Source: Oscillospiraceae bacterium
GTDB lineage: Bacteria; Bacillota; Clostridia; Oscillospirales; Oscillospiraceae
Assembly (NCBI GenBank): GCA_017408915.1
Contig: JAFQTS010000082.1
Coordinates: forward strand, 1 to 38,997
DNA: 38,997 nt
Reading direction: 5' to 3'
This document shows, piece by piece, positions 22,872 through 30,787 of the stretch. The notes beneath the pieces are model-generated. The model saw only the letters and a program-made list of their open reading frames with translations. It was not told the origin of the DNA and did not search any database. The translations under genes were made by a program, and so were the position numbers. Every line of letters begins with the position of its first letter. Position 1 is the stretch's first letter.

Positions 22872-24632
22872 TTAGCGATAGTCGTAGCCCACGGTCTTAT
22901 AGCGGGGAGGAATGTAGGGAACCTGCAGGAAGCTGGCGTACTCACCACCGGTGTGGATGACGTGCTTACCCTTGTTCTCAGTATCCCAGGAGAAGGGCTC
23001 GAACCAACCGTCACGGATGTAGTGACCGGCGATCTGGACGCGGATGCGCTGACCCTTGTGCCAGAAGCGGCTGGAGGGAACGATCTCGATGTCGCACTGT
23101 GCAATCTCGCCGGGAGCCAGCTTCAGCTCACGCTCGTGCTTCATGACGGGGTTGTAAGCGGTGGACAGCTTCTCATCCAGCTCGCGGTGAGACACGCGGC
23201 ACTTGCCCCATGCACCGGGATGATGCTCGCCCAGAGTGTCCCAAGGCACCCAGTTACCGGCGGCGTCAGCCTTCTGGATGTTGATGAACAGGTCGGCATC
23301 GTCGTTGCCGTCGGCCTCGACGAACAGACGCAGGAACATGTAGCCGGTCAGCTCGGTATCCTCGGTGAACTCCATGTCGAACTCAACGAAGCCGGTCTCG
23401 CCGTCATAGGAGACGGAGCTGTGGACGGGGACTTCCTGCTCATGCATATCCATGTGAGCGGCGTCGAGGTAGTAACGACGATACTCGGTGCGCTTGAGGG
23501 GGAAGTTGTCCTCGCCGCGGCGGATCTGATAGTCGATATCGAAAGCGTCCATGACGTCGATACGTACTTTGGGGGTCATCTCCCAGCCGTTGTGGATGTC
23601 CTTGAGGTAGCGGTCATAGAAACGCTTCAGATCCTCCAGGTTCTCGGGGCTGTAGGAATCGGGCCACTCGAAGTCACGGTGAGCGCGCAGCCACTTTTTG
23701 CGGGACTTGCAGCGACGCCATGCGTTGACGGAGCCACGCAGATGGAAGTGAGACCAGCCGGCGGTCTGATACACGGGGATACGAACCTTGGAGAAATCGG
23801 GGATCTTGTTGCGCCAGTAACCATTCATGAGGGGATAGTGACGACCCATCTCCACCTGATCATCAACACCGTTGGGGCCGGTGACCTGAGCGGCGATGAA
23901 CTGGTTGAAGGCCAGAGCGGGGATACCGCCCTCGAACAGGGACTCACGATACAGGTCGGTGGTGGACTCCCAAGGAGCGATGCAGGCCAGATGAGGAGGA
24001 CACTGAGCAGCGATACCCCACTGATGGATGGCGACACCGGAGTTACCGGCCATACCAACCTTACCATTGCACCAAGGCTGCTGCGCAACCCACTCCACGA
24101 AGTCGTAGCCGTCCATACCGTCCTGAACGCCGAAGATGTGGACATCGCCCTCGCTGTGGCCGGCGCCGCGGACGTCGACGTTAGCAACGGCGTAACCCTG
24201 ATGGCACCAGTAAGCGGGGTCGGGAGACTCGAACTTAGCCAGCTTGGAAACAGTTCCCGGAGGAACGCCCATCAGCTGCCATTCGCTCATGCCGTCACCG
24301 GGGCGCTTGCCGAACCAAGACCAAGAAACGATGACAGGGATCTTCTCGGTGCAGTTGGCGGGACGGAAGATGTCGCAGTAGATCTTGCAGCCGTCACGCA
24401 GAACGACTTCCAGATCCTGCTCGCAGATGATGCCGGGAGCGGCCTCATAAGTGCGCTGATTGAAGGGAGGGCAGAAACCATGACCCATGCGCAGCATGGG
24501 ATCGTCGCTGGCAGACAGGTCGATGCCGTCGATGTCGGCCAGAGGCTTACGGGCCTTCAGATAGATGGCCTCGATCTCTTCGCCCATAAACACTTCTTTA
24601 CGAGTAAAATGAGTGTTGGGATTCACTTCCAT
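22872..24632 (-). CDS. CocE/NonD family hydrolase (X-Pro dipeptidyl-peptidase S15-like)
   Basis: Serine hydrolase of 586 residues. The N-terminal alpha/beta domain has VDVRGAGHSEG (152-162) and nucleophile S198 in GNSGV; a C-terminal jelly-roll domain follows from about residue 380. The usual GWYD segment holding the catalytic Asp reads GWSH here, so the acid must come from elsewhere. No signal peptide is seen, so it is cytoplasmic. Family members cleave esters, amides or acyl groups of bulky substrates. As first gene of the operon, with tandem candidate PucR operators upstream, it may act on the inducing compound. AGGAGG precedes the ATG. Confidence 0.85.
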   Translation of the reverse strand: MEVNPNTHFTRKEVFMGEEIEAIYLKARKPLADIDGIDLSASDDPMLRMGHGFCPPFNQRTYEAAPGIICEQDLEVVLRDGCKIYCDIFRPANCTEKIPVIVSWSWFGKRPGDGMSEWQLMGVPPGTVSKLAKFESPDPAYWCHQGYAVANVDVRGAGHSEGDVHIFGVQDGMDGYDFVEWVAQQPWCNGKVGMAGNSGVAIHQWGIAAQCPPHLACIAPWESTTDLYRESLFEGGIPALAFNQFIAAQVTGPNGVDDQVEMGRHYPLMNGYWRNKIPDFSKVRIPVYQTAGWSHFHLRGSVNAWRRCKSRKKWLRAHRDFEWPDSYSPENLEDLKRFYDRYLKDIHNGWEMTPKVRIDVMDAFDIDYQIRRGEDNFPLKRTEYRRYYLDAAHMDMHEQEVPVHSSVSYDGETGFVEFDMEFTEDTELTGYMFLRLFVEADGNDDADLFINIQKADAAGNWVPWDTLGEHHPGAWGKCRVSHRELDEKLSTAYNPVMKHERELKLAPGEIAQCDIEIVPSSRFWHKGQRIRVQIAGHYIRDGWFEPFSWDTENKGKHVIHTGGEYASFLQVPYIPPRYKTVGYDYR

Positions 24633-24689
24633 AAGTATACCTCCTGTATTATTTTGTTTATCCCCATATAAACATAATATGATAGTATA

Positions 24690-24718
24690 AATTTACTTGA
24701 AAATCCCGCTTTTTTCAA
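24690..24718 (-). promoter_or_regulatory. Promoter of the CocE operon
   Basis: Minus strand: TTGAAA (24713-24718), a 17-bp spacer and a weak -10 TAAATT (24690-24695). A weak promoter with binding sites just upstream of the -35 is typical of an activated gene. Confidence 0.5.
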
Positions 24719-24728
24719 TACCCTGCAC

Positions 24729-24746
24729 TTGAACAATCATCGGAAA
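24729..24746 (-). promoter_or_regulatory. Candidate PucR operator, promoter-proximal degenerate copy
   Basis: Minus strand TTTCCGATGATTGTTCAA shares TTTCCGATG-TTGT with the upstream site but lacks its right arm. It lies 10 bp before the -35. Confidence 0.4.
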
Positions 24747-24768
24747 TACCCCACCCTCAACCCCCGAT

Positions 24769-24788
24769 TATCCGACAAACATCGGAAA
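24769..24788 (-). promoter_or_regulatory. Candidate PucR operator, distal full copy
   Basis: Minus strand TTTCCGATGTTTGTCGGATA differs at only two positions from the element in the pucR promoter. It is 42 bp upstream (start to start) of the degenerate copy, about four helical turns. Confidence 0.65.
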
Positions 24789-24869
24789 ACTCATATAAAA
24801 TATAAAAAGTAGGGAAAACTGACATTTTTTCATGGTTTTTCTGCACAAAAAATTGCAAGTTTTGTGGGC

Positions 24870-24916
24870 AAAATCACAAATGCGACAGAGAAAACCTCTG
24901 TCGCATTTGTGATTTT
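24870..24916 (-). terminator. Terminator of the uronate operon
   Basis: A perfect 21-bp stem (24870-24890 with 24896-24916) with a 5-base loop, 24 bases after the uxaC stop. The stem base ends in TTTT on the minus strand, with no further U-tract. Confidence 0.75.
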
Positions 24917-24939
24917 ATTAACCATTTTGTCTGCTTGTC

Positions 24940-26322
24940 TTAAAATCTGAAGTAGTTCACGGCGTTGCGGTGGCAGATGTCCCGCACCATTTCGCCCAAA
25001 GTGGGGATGTCGCAGGGATACTGCCCCTCCTCCACCAGCGTGCCCAGCTTATTGCACAGGATGCGGCGGAAGTACTCATGGCGGGCAAAGGAAGTGAAGG
25101 CGCGGGAATCGGTCAGCATACCCACAGAGCCAGACAGGAGGCCCGTTTCCATCAGCTGGTCGATCTGCTCAGAGATGCCGCGGACGTGGTCTAAAAGCCA
25201 CCAAGCCGCGCCGTACTGCACCTTTGCCCCATCGGCGGCGAAGTTCACCGCCATGGTGGAGAGCATGGCACTGTCGGCGGGGTTGAGGTTATAGAGGATG
25301 GTCTTGGGCAGGGTGTCCGTGCCGTCCAAGTCACCCAAGAAAGCGCTCAACTGGAAAGGATCGGTGGGCAGACCTACACTGTCGCCGCCTGCGTCTGCGC
25401 CAAAGGCGGAGACCAAGCGGGGAGAATTGTTGCGGATGGGGCCGAGGTGGAGCTGCATGGTGAGATCGCGGCGGTGGTACTCCCCTGCCAGGAAGCGCAG
25501 CAGTGCGCCTTGGTAGGTGGCGATCTCGCTCTCAGAAAGCGCCTCGCCCTTCATGGCCTTTTCTACCACGACGGCGGGATCGCCCGTGCCGTAGCGGAAG
25601 CGGATGAAGCCGTGGTCGGTGACGCGGCAGCCCACCTCACAGAAGAAGTCGAGGGACTTGGTGAGCGCGGCGCAGAGACTGTCCCAATCGGTGATGGCGC
25701 CGTAGCGAGCCCCAAGCTGGGCAACGGCGGCAGACCATGCACTTTGGTCGATGTGCAAAAAGCGGTCGGGGCGGAAAGAGGGCAGGGTGCGGAAGGGCAC
25801 TTCCTTATCCTCCTTCAGCTTCAAGTGCCACTCCAAGGTGTCGGCGGGGTCATCGGTGGTGCAGAGGATCTTCACGTTGGCCTTATGGAGCAAGGACACG
25901 GCATCGAAGCCCTCGCCGCGGAGCATGGCGGAGGTTTTGTCCCAAATCTCACGAGCTGTGGCGGCGGTGAGGGGGGTGGAGATGCCGAAATAGCGCTGCA
26001 GCTCCAAATGTGCCCAGTGGTACACGGGGCTGCCGATCAAGCGGGGCAGCACAGAGGCGAACTTCTCAAACTTCTCGTACTCGGGAGCGTTGCCCGTCAC
26101 ATAGTACTCGGGCACGCCGCAGACACGCATGACGCGCCACTTATAGTGATCGGCCTCCAGCCACAGCTGGGTCAAGTTCTCGTAGCGGCGGCGCTGGTAG
26201 ATCTCACGGGGGTTGAGGTGGTTATGGTAGTCCATGATGGGACAGTCCGCCGCGTAGTCGTGGTAGAGGGTGCGGGCGGTGGCGGTATGCAGGAGAAAAT
26301 CACGATCCATAAATGCTCTCAT
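24940..26322 (-). CDS. uxaC: Glucuronate isomerase
   Basis: Amidohydrolase-fold uronate isomerase of 460 residues converting D-glucuronate to D-fructuronate (and galacturonate to tagaturonate). Typical features are DYHNHLNPREI near residue 31, the WWLLD segment in the C-terminal third and MLTDSRAF with the catalytic Asp-Arg; the length matches the family. The start ATG overlaps the stop of the LarA-like gene (TAATG), so the two are coupled. An internal ATG four codons on is possible. It is the last gene of the operon and the entry step for glucuronate released by the GH2 enzyme or imported. Confidence 0.95.
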   Translation of the reverse strand: MRAFMDRDFLLHTATARTLYHDYAADCPIMDYHNHLNPREIYQRRRYENLTQLWLEADHYKWRVMRVCGVPEYYVTGNAPEYEKFEKFASVLPRLIGSPVYHWAHLELQRYFGISTPLTAATAREIWDKTSAMLRGEGFDAVSLLHKANVKILCTTDDPADTLEWHLKLKEDKEVPFRTLPSFRPDRFLHIDQSAWSAAVAQLGARYGAITDWDSLCAALTKSLDFFCEVGCRVTDHGFIRFRYGTGDPAVVVEKAMKGEALSESEIATYQGALLRFLAGEYHRRDLTMQLHLGPIRNNSPRLVSAFGADAGGDSVGLPTDPFQLSAFLGDLDGTDTLPKTILYNLNPADSAMLSTMAVNFAADGAKVQYGAAWWLLDHVRGISEQIDQLMETGLLSGSVGMLTDSRAFTSFARHEYFRRILCNKLGTLVEEGQYPCDIPTLGEMVRDICHRNAVNYFRF

Positions 26323-27596
26323 TAAAACTTCTCCTTATTGATCCACAGACCCAAGGCGGGGTTGGGGATGAAATAGATCTCCTCGCCATCGGGGAGGGTG
26401 TTGTAGCCGTAGGCGAGCTTTTCGGGGTCGTAGCGGCGTGCCATTTCCTCATAGTCGGCGGCTTGGAAGCCCACGGACTCGATCTCCTCTTTGGTGATGT
26501 CCTTCACGGCGTAGGTGATGGTGAAGCGGCCGTCGGAAGAGCCGTGAATAAGATGGGCGGCAGCGCCCATGTTGTCACGGAGGTCTTGGTTCTCAGGCTT
26601 CTCAAATTGCTCCAAGGTGTTGATGCGACCCTTGTAGCCGTACTTGCGGATCAGCTTGTCCACCTGCTCGTCCTCGCCGAAACGCTCGATACCGGGGGCA
26701 AGCACCAGCAGTTCGCCGCCGTCGGCGATAGCCATGCGGGTACGGTAGACAGACTTGTTGCCAAGCCAAGTGCTGTGGAACTCCTCGGGGGTCAAATACA
26801 CCACGCACTTTTTGATGCCCGTGTCCACAAAGTCGATGTTCTTCTCCTGTGCCAAGGCGATGGCGGCCTCGAGGGCAGAGCGCTCCTCGCCGATGAAGAG
26901 ACCGTGGGTGCGGATATTGCCAGCGGGGGCAGTGGTGACCGTCAGCACAAAGAGGATGGGACGATCCTTCAAGAAATGGGTCAAGGCATAGTCAAACACC
27001 TTGCGGACGGGGGTATGATCCTTGCCCATCATGCGCTCCATGCCGTAGACAGCGCCCACCATGTGGCTCTTGTTGATCATGTCTGCGCCGCCCACGCCTA
27101 CAAAGAGGTTTTTGGCGTGGTTTGCCATGCCGATGACCTCGTGGGGGACGACTTGACCGACAGAGATAATGAGATCGTACTTCTCATCCATCACGCGGCG
27201 ATTGATCTCCACATCCACCGCATCGTGCCACAAGCCCTCGGTGATCTCCTCGAGGTATTCAGCTGGCACTTCGCCGATCTTCATCACATCGGTGCGCCAG
27301 TTGTGGCTAAGGAACTTCTCATAGGGGATGTCGCCAAACATGTGCTTGGCCTCGGCCTCGGTGACGGGGACATGGGTGCCCAGTGCAGGGAGAATATCCA
27401 CCTCACAGCCCATGTCCACGAGGGCGTGGTAGTAGATGTTGGTGATCAAACCCGAATTAGAGTGAAAACGGGTATAGTCGGGGGGGATAATGAGGACGTT
27501 GCGCAAGGAGCGACCCTCGAGGCTCTTCATAAGAGCGGCGGCGATCTCCTCACGGGAAAGTCCCAATTCATTTGCGGCGCGGCAGAAAATCTCCAT
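26322..27596 (-). CDS. LarA-superfamily (DUF2088) nickel-pincer racemase/epimerase, possible D-gluconate/D-mannonate 2-epimerase
   Basis: Protein of 424 residues. All main LarA catalytic positions are present with matching spacing: D40 and R43 (PPDYTR), H75 (GTH), H152 (VPH), K162 and H178. The intervals 152-162-178 equal those of H174, K184 and H200 in lactate racemase, where the Lys carries the nickel-pincer nucleotide. The LarA superfamily is known to include a D-gluconate 2-epimerase. Between a mannonate oxidoreductase and uxaC, with 6-phosphogluconate dehydrogenase in the same operon, mannonate to gluconate epimerisation is the best hypothesis. Cofactor genes larB/C/E are not in the window. 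ATG 27596 has AAGAGG upstream; the earlier GTG is less likely. Confidence 0.82.
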   Translation of the reverse strand: MEIFCRAANELGLSREEIAAALMKSLEGRSLRNVLIIPPDYTRFHSNSGLITNIYYHALVDMGCEVDILPALGTHVPVTEAEAKHMFGDIPYEKFLSHNWRTDVMKIGEVPAEYLEEITEGLWHDAVDVEINRRVMDEKYDLIISVGQVVPHEVIGMANHAKNLFVGVGGADMINKSHMVGAVYGMERMMGKDHTPVRKVFDYALTHFLKDRPILFVLTVTTAPAGNIRTHGLFIGEERSALEAAIALAQEKNIDFVDTGIKKCVVYLTPEEFHSTWLGNKSVYRTRMAIADGGELLVLAPGIERFGEDEQVDKLIRKYGYKGRINTLEQFEKPENQDLRDNMGAAAHLIHGSSDGRFTITYAVKDITKEEIESVGFQAADYEEMARRYDPEKLAYGYNTLPDGEEIYFIPNPALGLWINKEKF

Positions 27597-27608
27597 ACCG
27601 TCCACCTC

Positions 27609-28457
27609 TTACACGCCGCTGTAAGCGGAGAAGCCGCCGTCCACGGGGATGCAAACGCCCGTAACGAAGGAGGATGCCTTCTCGTCCACCAGGAACATCA
27701 GGGCGCCCAGCAGTTCCTCGGGCTTGCCGAAGCGACCCATGGGCGTACCTGCCACAATTTTGCCGCTGCGCTCGGTGGGGGTGCCGTCCTCGCGGAACAT
27801 GAGGGAATAGTTCTGATCGGTGAGGAAGAAGCCGGGGGCGATGGCGTTGACGCGGATGCCAACCTTGCTAAAATGCACTGCCAGCCACTGGGTAAAGTTG
27901 GAGATGGCGGCCTTTGCGCCGGAGTAGGCGGGGATCTTGGTGAGGGGGGTGTAGGCGTTCATGGAGCTGATGTTGATGATGGTGCAGCCCTCGCGTCCCA
28001 CCATATCACGGGCGAAAGCCTGTGTAGGCAGCAGCGTGCCCACGAAATTCAAGTCCATGACGAAACGGAAGCCCGCTTCATCCAAGTCGAAGAAGGACTT
28101 GGTCTCAGCCTCCATGTCGCCAAGCTCAAAATACTCCTTGTCGGTGTTGGCGCGGGGATTGTTGCCGCCTGCGCCGTTAATGAGGATGTCGCACTTGCCA
28201 AAAGCGGCCAGCACTGCATCATGGGCGGCCTTGACGCTCTCAGAGTCGGTGACGTTGCAGCTAAAAGCCATAGCCTCGCCGCCCTGCTCGCGGACTTCTT
28301 CCGCCAGTGCCTCGCCCTTGGAGAGGGTACGGTTCAAAATAGCGACCTTTGCCCCGCACTGGGCGAGGGCGCGGACAAACTCACTGCACAATACGCCTGC
28401 GCCGCCCGTCACAACGGCGACTTTGCCACGCAGGTCGGGTTTCAAAGTAAGATTCAT
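27609..28457 (-). CDS. SDR-type D-mannonate oxidoreductase (UxuB/YjmF-like)
   Basis: SDR of 282 residues, NAD(P)H-dependent. TGGAGVLC cofactor loop (17-24), NGAGGNNP (94-101), catalytic N137, S164, Y178 and K182 (YSGAK). Size, the long insert near 100-128 and the C-terminal GGFSAYSGV match the SDR mannonate oxidoreductases of Firmicutes, which reduce fructuronate to D-mannonate; gluconate 5-dehydrogenase-like activity is the alternative. It is 12 bases upstream of the LarA-like gene and in the same operon as uxaC, giving isomerase then reductase then epimerase. AAAGGAG precedes the start. Confidence 0.85.
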   Translation of the reverse strand: MNLTLKPDLRGKVAVVTGGAGVLCSEFVRALAQCGAKVAILNRTLSKGEALAEEVREQGGEAMAFSCNVTDSESVKAAHDAVLAAFGKCDILINGAGGNNPRANTDKEYFELGDMEAETKSFFDLDEAGFRFVMDLNFVGTLLPTQAFARDMVGREGCTIINISSMNAYTPLTKIPAYSGAKAAISNFTQWLAVHFSKVGIRVNAIAPGFFLTDQNYSLMFREDGTPTERSGKIVAGTPMGRFGKPEELLGALMFLVDEKASSFVTGVCIPVDGGFSAYSGV

Positions 28458-28481
28458 AGGGATCTCCTTTAGCTTAAATCC

Positions 28482-29318
28482 TTAGTTCATATCCAAAATG
28501 TACTCGATGCCGCGGGCAACGCCGTCGGCGTCGCAGGAGCAGGTAATGCGGTCAGCGATTGCCTTCACTTCGGGTTCTCCGTTTTCCATGGCGAAGCCGA
28601 TGCCTGCCTCACGGAGCATGGTGAGGTCGTTGAGACCGTCACCAAAGGCGAAGGTGTCCTTCCGATCAAGGCCGAGGTGGGCAGCCAGCGCCAGAAGGGC
28701 TGCACCCTTGTGAGCGCACTTGTCGTTGATCTCGATATTGTCAATGACGGAGCTGGACACGGCGAGGCCATCAAACATGGTGGGCAGCTGCTCCATTAAG
28801 CGCAGGCGCAGGCCACGATCCACGGTGAAAAGCTGGATCTTCTGCACACTGTCGCCGTTTTCGCGGAGGAACGCCTTCAACTCGGGGACGGGCTTTCTCA
28901 AACGGTGGAGCATCTCGCGGTAGTGGTCACTGCTGACCATGTCATCAATGCGCGCTTTGTGAGATACGGACATGAAAGCGGCGTTATGCTGATAGACATC
29001 GTAGAGGACGTTTTCCCTGTCCATGGCCTCGTAAACGGCGAGGGCAAGGGCATTGGGGATCTCGGCGCGGTAGATGACCTCGCCTGTCTCCAAATCTGCT
29101 ACCTCTGCGCCGTTGATGGTGATGATATAGCGGACAAAGGGCAGCTCGCGGATGCACTGGGGCATGCCGCCGTAAAATCTGCCCGTGGTGGGAACGATGG
29201 CGTAACCCGCCTCAAAAGCCCGCTCCAAGGCGCGGCGATTGCCCTCGGTCAAACGCTTGTCACTGGTCAGCAGCGTGCCATCGAGGTCGAGGGCAATAAT
29301 GCCTTTTACCTTACGCAT
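28482..29318 (-). CDS. HAD-superfamily Cof-type sugar phosphatase
   Basis: HAD phosphatase of 278 residues, subfamily IIB (Cof type). Nucleophile motif DLDGTLLTSD (D11, D13), motif II near PTTGR, and the C-terminal FGDGLNDLTMLREAG with the metal-binding Asp pair. Such enzymes dephosphorylate sugar phosphates and may clear overflow intermediates. The ATG lies inside the end of gnd (8-base overlap), which marks the start; the longer frame upstream is antisense coding noise. The position within the uronate operon suggests a pathway phosphate ester as substrate, but this is not shown by the sequence. Confidence 0.88.
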   Translation of the reverse strand: MRKVKGIIALDLDGTLLTSDKRLTEGNRRALERAFEAGYAIVPTTGRFYGGMPQCIRELPFVRYIITINGAEVADLETGEVIYRAEIPNALALAVYEAMDRENVLYDVYQHNAAFMSVSHKARIDDMVSSDHYREMLHRLRKPVPELKAFLRENGDSVQKIQLFTVDRGLRLRLMEQLPTMFDGLAVSSSVIDNIEINDKCAHKGAALLALAAHLGLDRKDTFAFGDGLNDLTMLREAGIGFAMENGEPEVKAIADRITCSCDADGVARGIEYILDMN

Positions 29319-30762
29319 TGTAGGCGCTGGAGGAGGTGTTGCCGCCCTTGCCCGTCCAGTTGGTGTGGAAGAACTGGCCGCGGGGCATATCGGTACGCTC
29401 ATAGGTGTGAGCGCCGAAGTAGTCACGCTGGGCCTGCAGGAGGTTGGCGGGCAGGGACTCGGTGGTATAGCCATCGAAATAGCTCAGAGCAGAGGCAAAT
29501 GCAGGGACGGGGATACCCACCTTCACGGCGTAGGCGATGACCTCGCGCCATGCGGGGACAAGCTGGGAGATGGTCTCGGCAAAGTAGTCGTCCATCAGCA
29601 GGTTCACAAGCTCGGGGTCCTTATCGAAAGCCTCCTTGATCTTGCCGAGGAACACGCTGCGGATGATGCAGCCGCCGCGCCACATGAGGGCGATGCCGCC
29701 GTAGTTGAGGTTCCAGCCGTGGGTCTTGGCAGCAGAGCGCATGACAGCGTAGCCCTGTGCGTAGGAGATGATCTTGGAGGCGTACAGTGCCTTGCGGATG
29801 CACTCGATGAAGGCGGCCTTGTCGCCCTCGAAAGCGGGGATAGCGCGGGGGAAGCGCTTGGCGGCAGCCACGCGCTCGCTCTTCACGGCGGAGAGGCAGC
29901 GGGAGAACACGGCCTCGCCGATGAGGGTCAGAGAAACGCCCTCGTCCAGAGCGGAGATGACCGTCCACTTGCCCATGCCCTTCTGGCCTGCGGCATCGAG
30001 GATGTGATCCACAACGGTCTCGCCCTTTTCATCCTTGTAGCCAAGGATATCGCGGGTGATCTCCACCAGATAGCTGTCAAGCTCCGTCTCATTCCACTGG
30101 GCGAACACCTCGTGCATCTCCTCAGCACTCATGCCGAGGCCGTCACGCATCAGCTGATAGGCCTCGCAGATGAGCTGCATATCGCCGTACTCGATGCCGT
30201 TATGGACCATCTTAACGAAATGGCCTGCGCCATTCTCGCCCACCCAGTCACAGCAGGGATCGCCATTGTCCACCTTGGCGCAGATGCCCTGCAGGATGGG
30301 CTTGACGAAAGGCCAAGCAGCCACAGAGCCGCCGGGCATGAGGGAGGGGCCGTTCAGCGCGCCCTCTTCGCCGCCGGAGACGCCGCAGCCTACATAGAGA
30401 AGGCCCTTGGACTCCACATAGGCGGTGCGGCGGGCGGTGTCGGGGAAGTGGCTGTTGCCGCCGTCGATGAGGATGTCGCCCTCTTCCAGCAGGGGGATGA
30501 GCTGCTCGATGAGGGTGTCAACGGCGTCGCCGGCCTTGACCATCATCATGACCTTGCGGGGCTTCTTCAAATTGGCAGCCAGCTCTTCGAGGGTGTAGGT
30601 GCCGATGATGTTCTTGCCGGCGGCGCGGCCCTCCACGAAATTCTTCACCTTCTCGGTGGTGCGGTTATAGACAGCAACAGTGAAGCCCTTGGACTCCATG
30701 TTCATGACGAGGTTTTCGCCCATAACGGCGAGGCCAACGAGGCCGATATCTGCTTTCTTCAT
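29311..30762 (-). CDS. gnd: 6-phosphogluconate dehydrogenase, decarboxylating
   Basis: Full-length enzyme of 483 residues converting 6-phosphogluconate to ribulose 5-phosphate and CO2. N-terminal Rossmann GLAVMGENL (9-17) and NRTTEK (the Arg suits NADP). Signature DGGNSHFPDT (99-108), VGCGVSGGEEGA, the catalytic Lys segment AGHFVKMVHNGIEYGDMQL and the tail GKGGNTSSSAYNA are all intact. Its place second in a uronate operon, rather than with glucose-6-phosphate dehydrogenase, suggests that it drains gluconate made from glucuronate into the pentose phosphate pathway. GGGAGGA precedes the start. Confidence 0.96.
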   Translation of the reverse strand: MKKADIGLVGLAVMGENLVMNMESKGFTVAVYNRTTEKVKNFVEGRAAGKNIIGTYTLEELAANLKKPRKVMMMVKAGDAVDTLIEQLIPLLEEGDILIDGGNSHFPDTARRTAYVESKGLLYVGCGVSGGEEGALNGPSLMPGGSVAAWPFVKPILQGICAKVDNGDPCCDWVGENGAGHFVKMVHNGIEYGDMQLICEAYQLMRDGLGMSAEEMHEVFAQWNETELDSYLVEITRDILGYKDEKGETVVDHILDAAGQKGMGKWTVISALDEGVSLTLIGEAVFSRCLSAVKSERVAAAKRFPRAIPAFEGDKAAFIECIRKALYASKIISYAQGYAVMRSAAKTHGWNLNYGGIALMWRGGCIIRSVFLGKIKEAFDKDPELVNLLMDDYFAETISQLVPAWREVIAYAVKVGIPVPAFASALSYFDGYTTESLPANLLQAQRDYFGAHTYERTDMPRGQFFHTNWTGKGGNTSSSAYNA

Positions 30763-30787
30763 AGCAATTGTTCCTCCCTAAAATTCT

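Larger units (their letters stand above)
24633..24939. promoter_or_regulatory. Control region of the CocE operon and 3' end of the uronate operon
   Basis: 307-bp gap with no gene seen. It contains the CocE promoter, two PucR-like sites and the terminator of the uronate operon. Between about 24790 and 24869 the DNA is AT-rich without a recognisable element. Confidence 0.6.
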
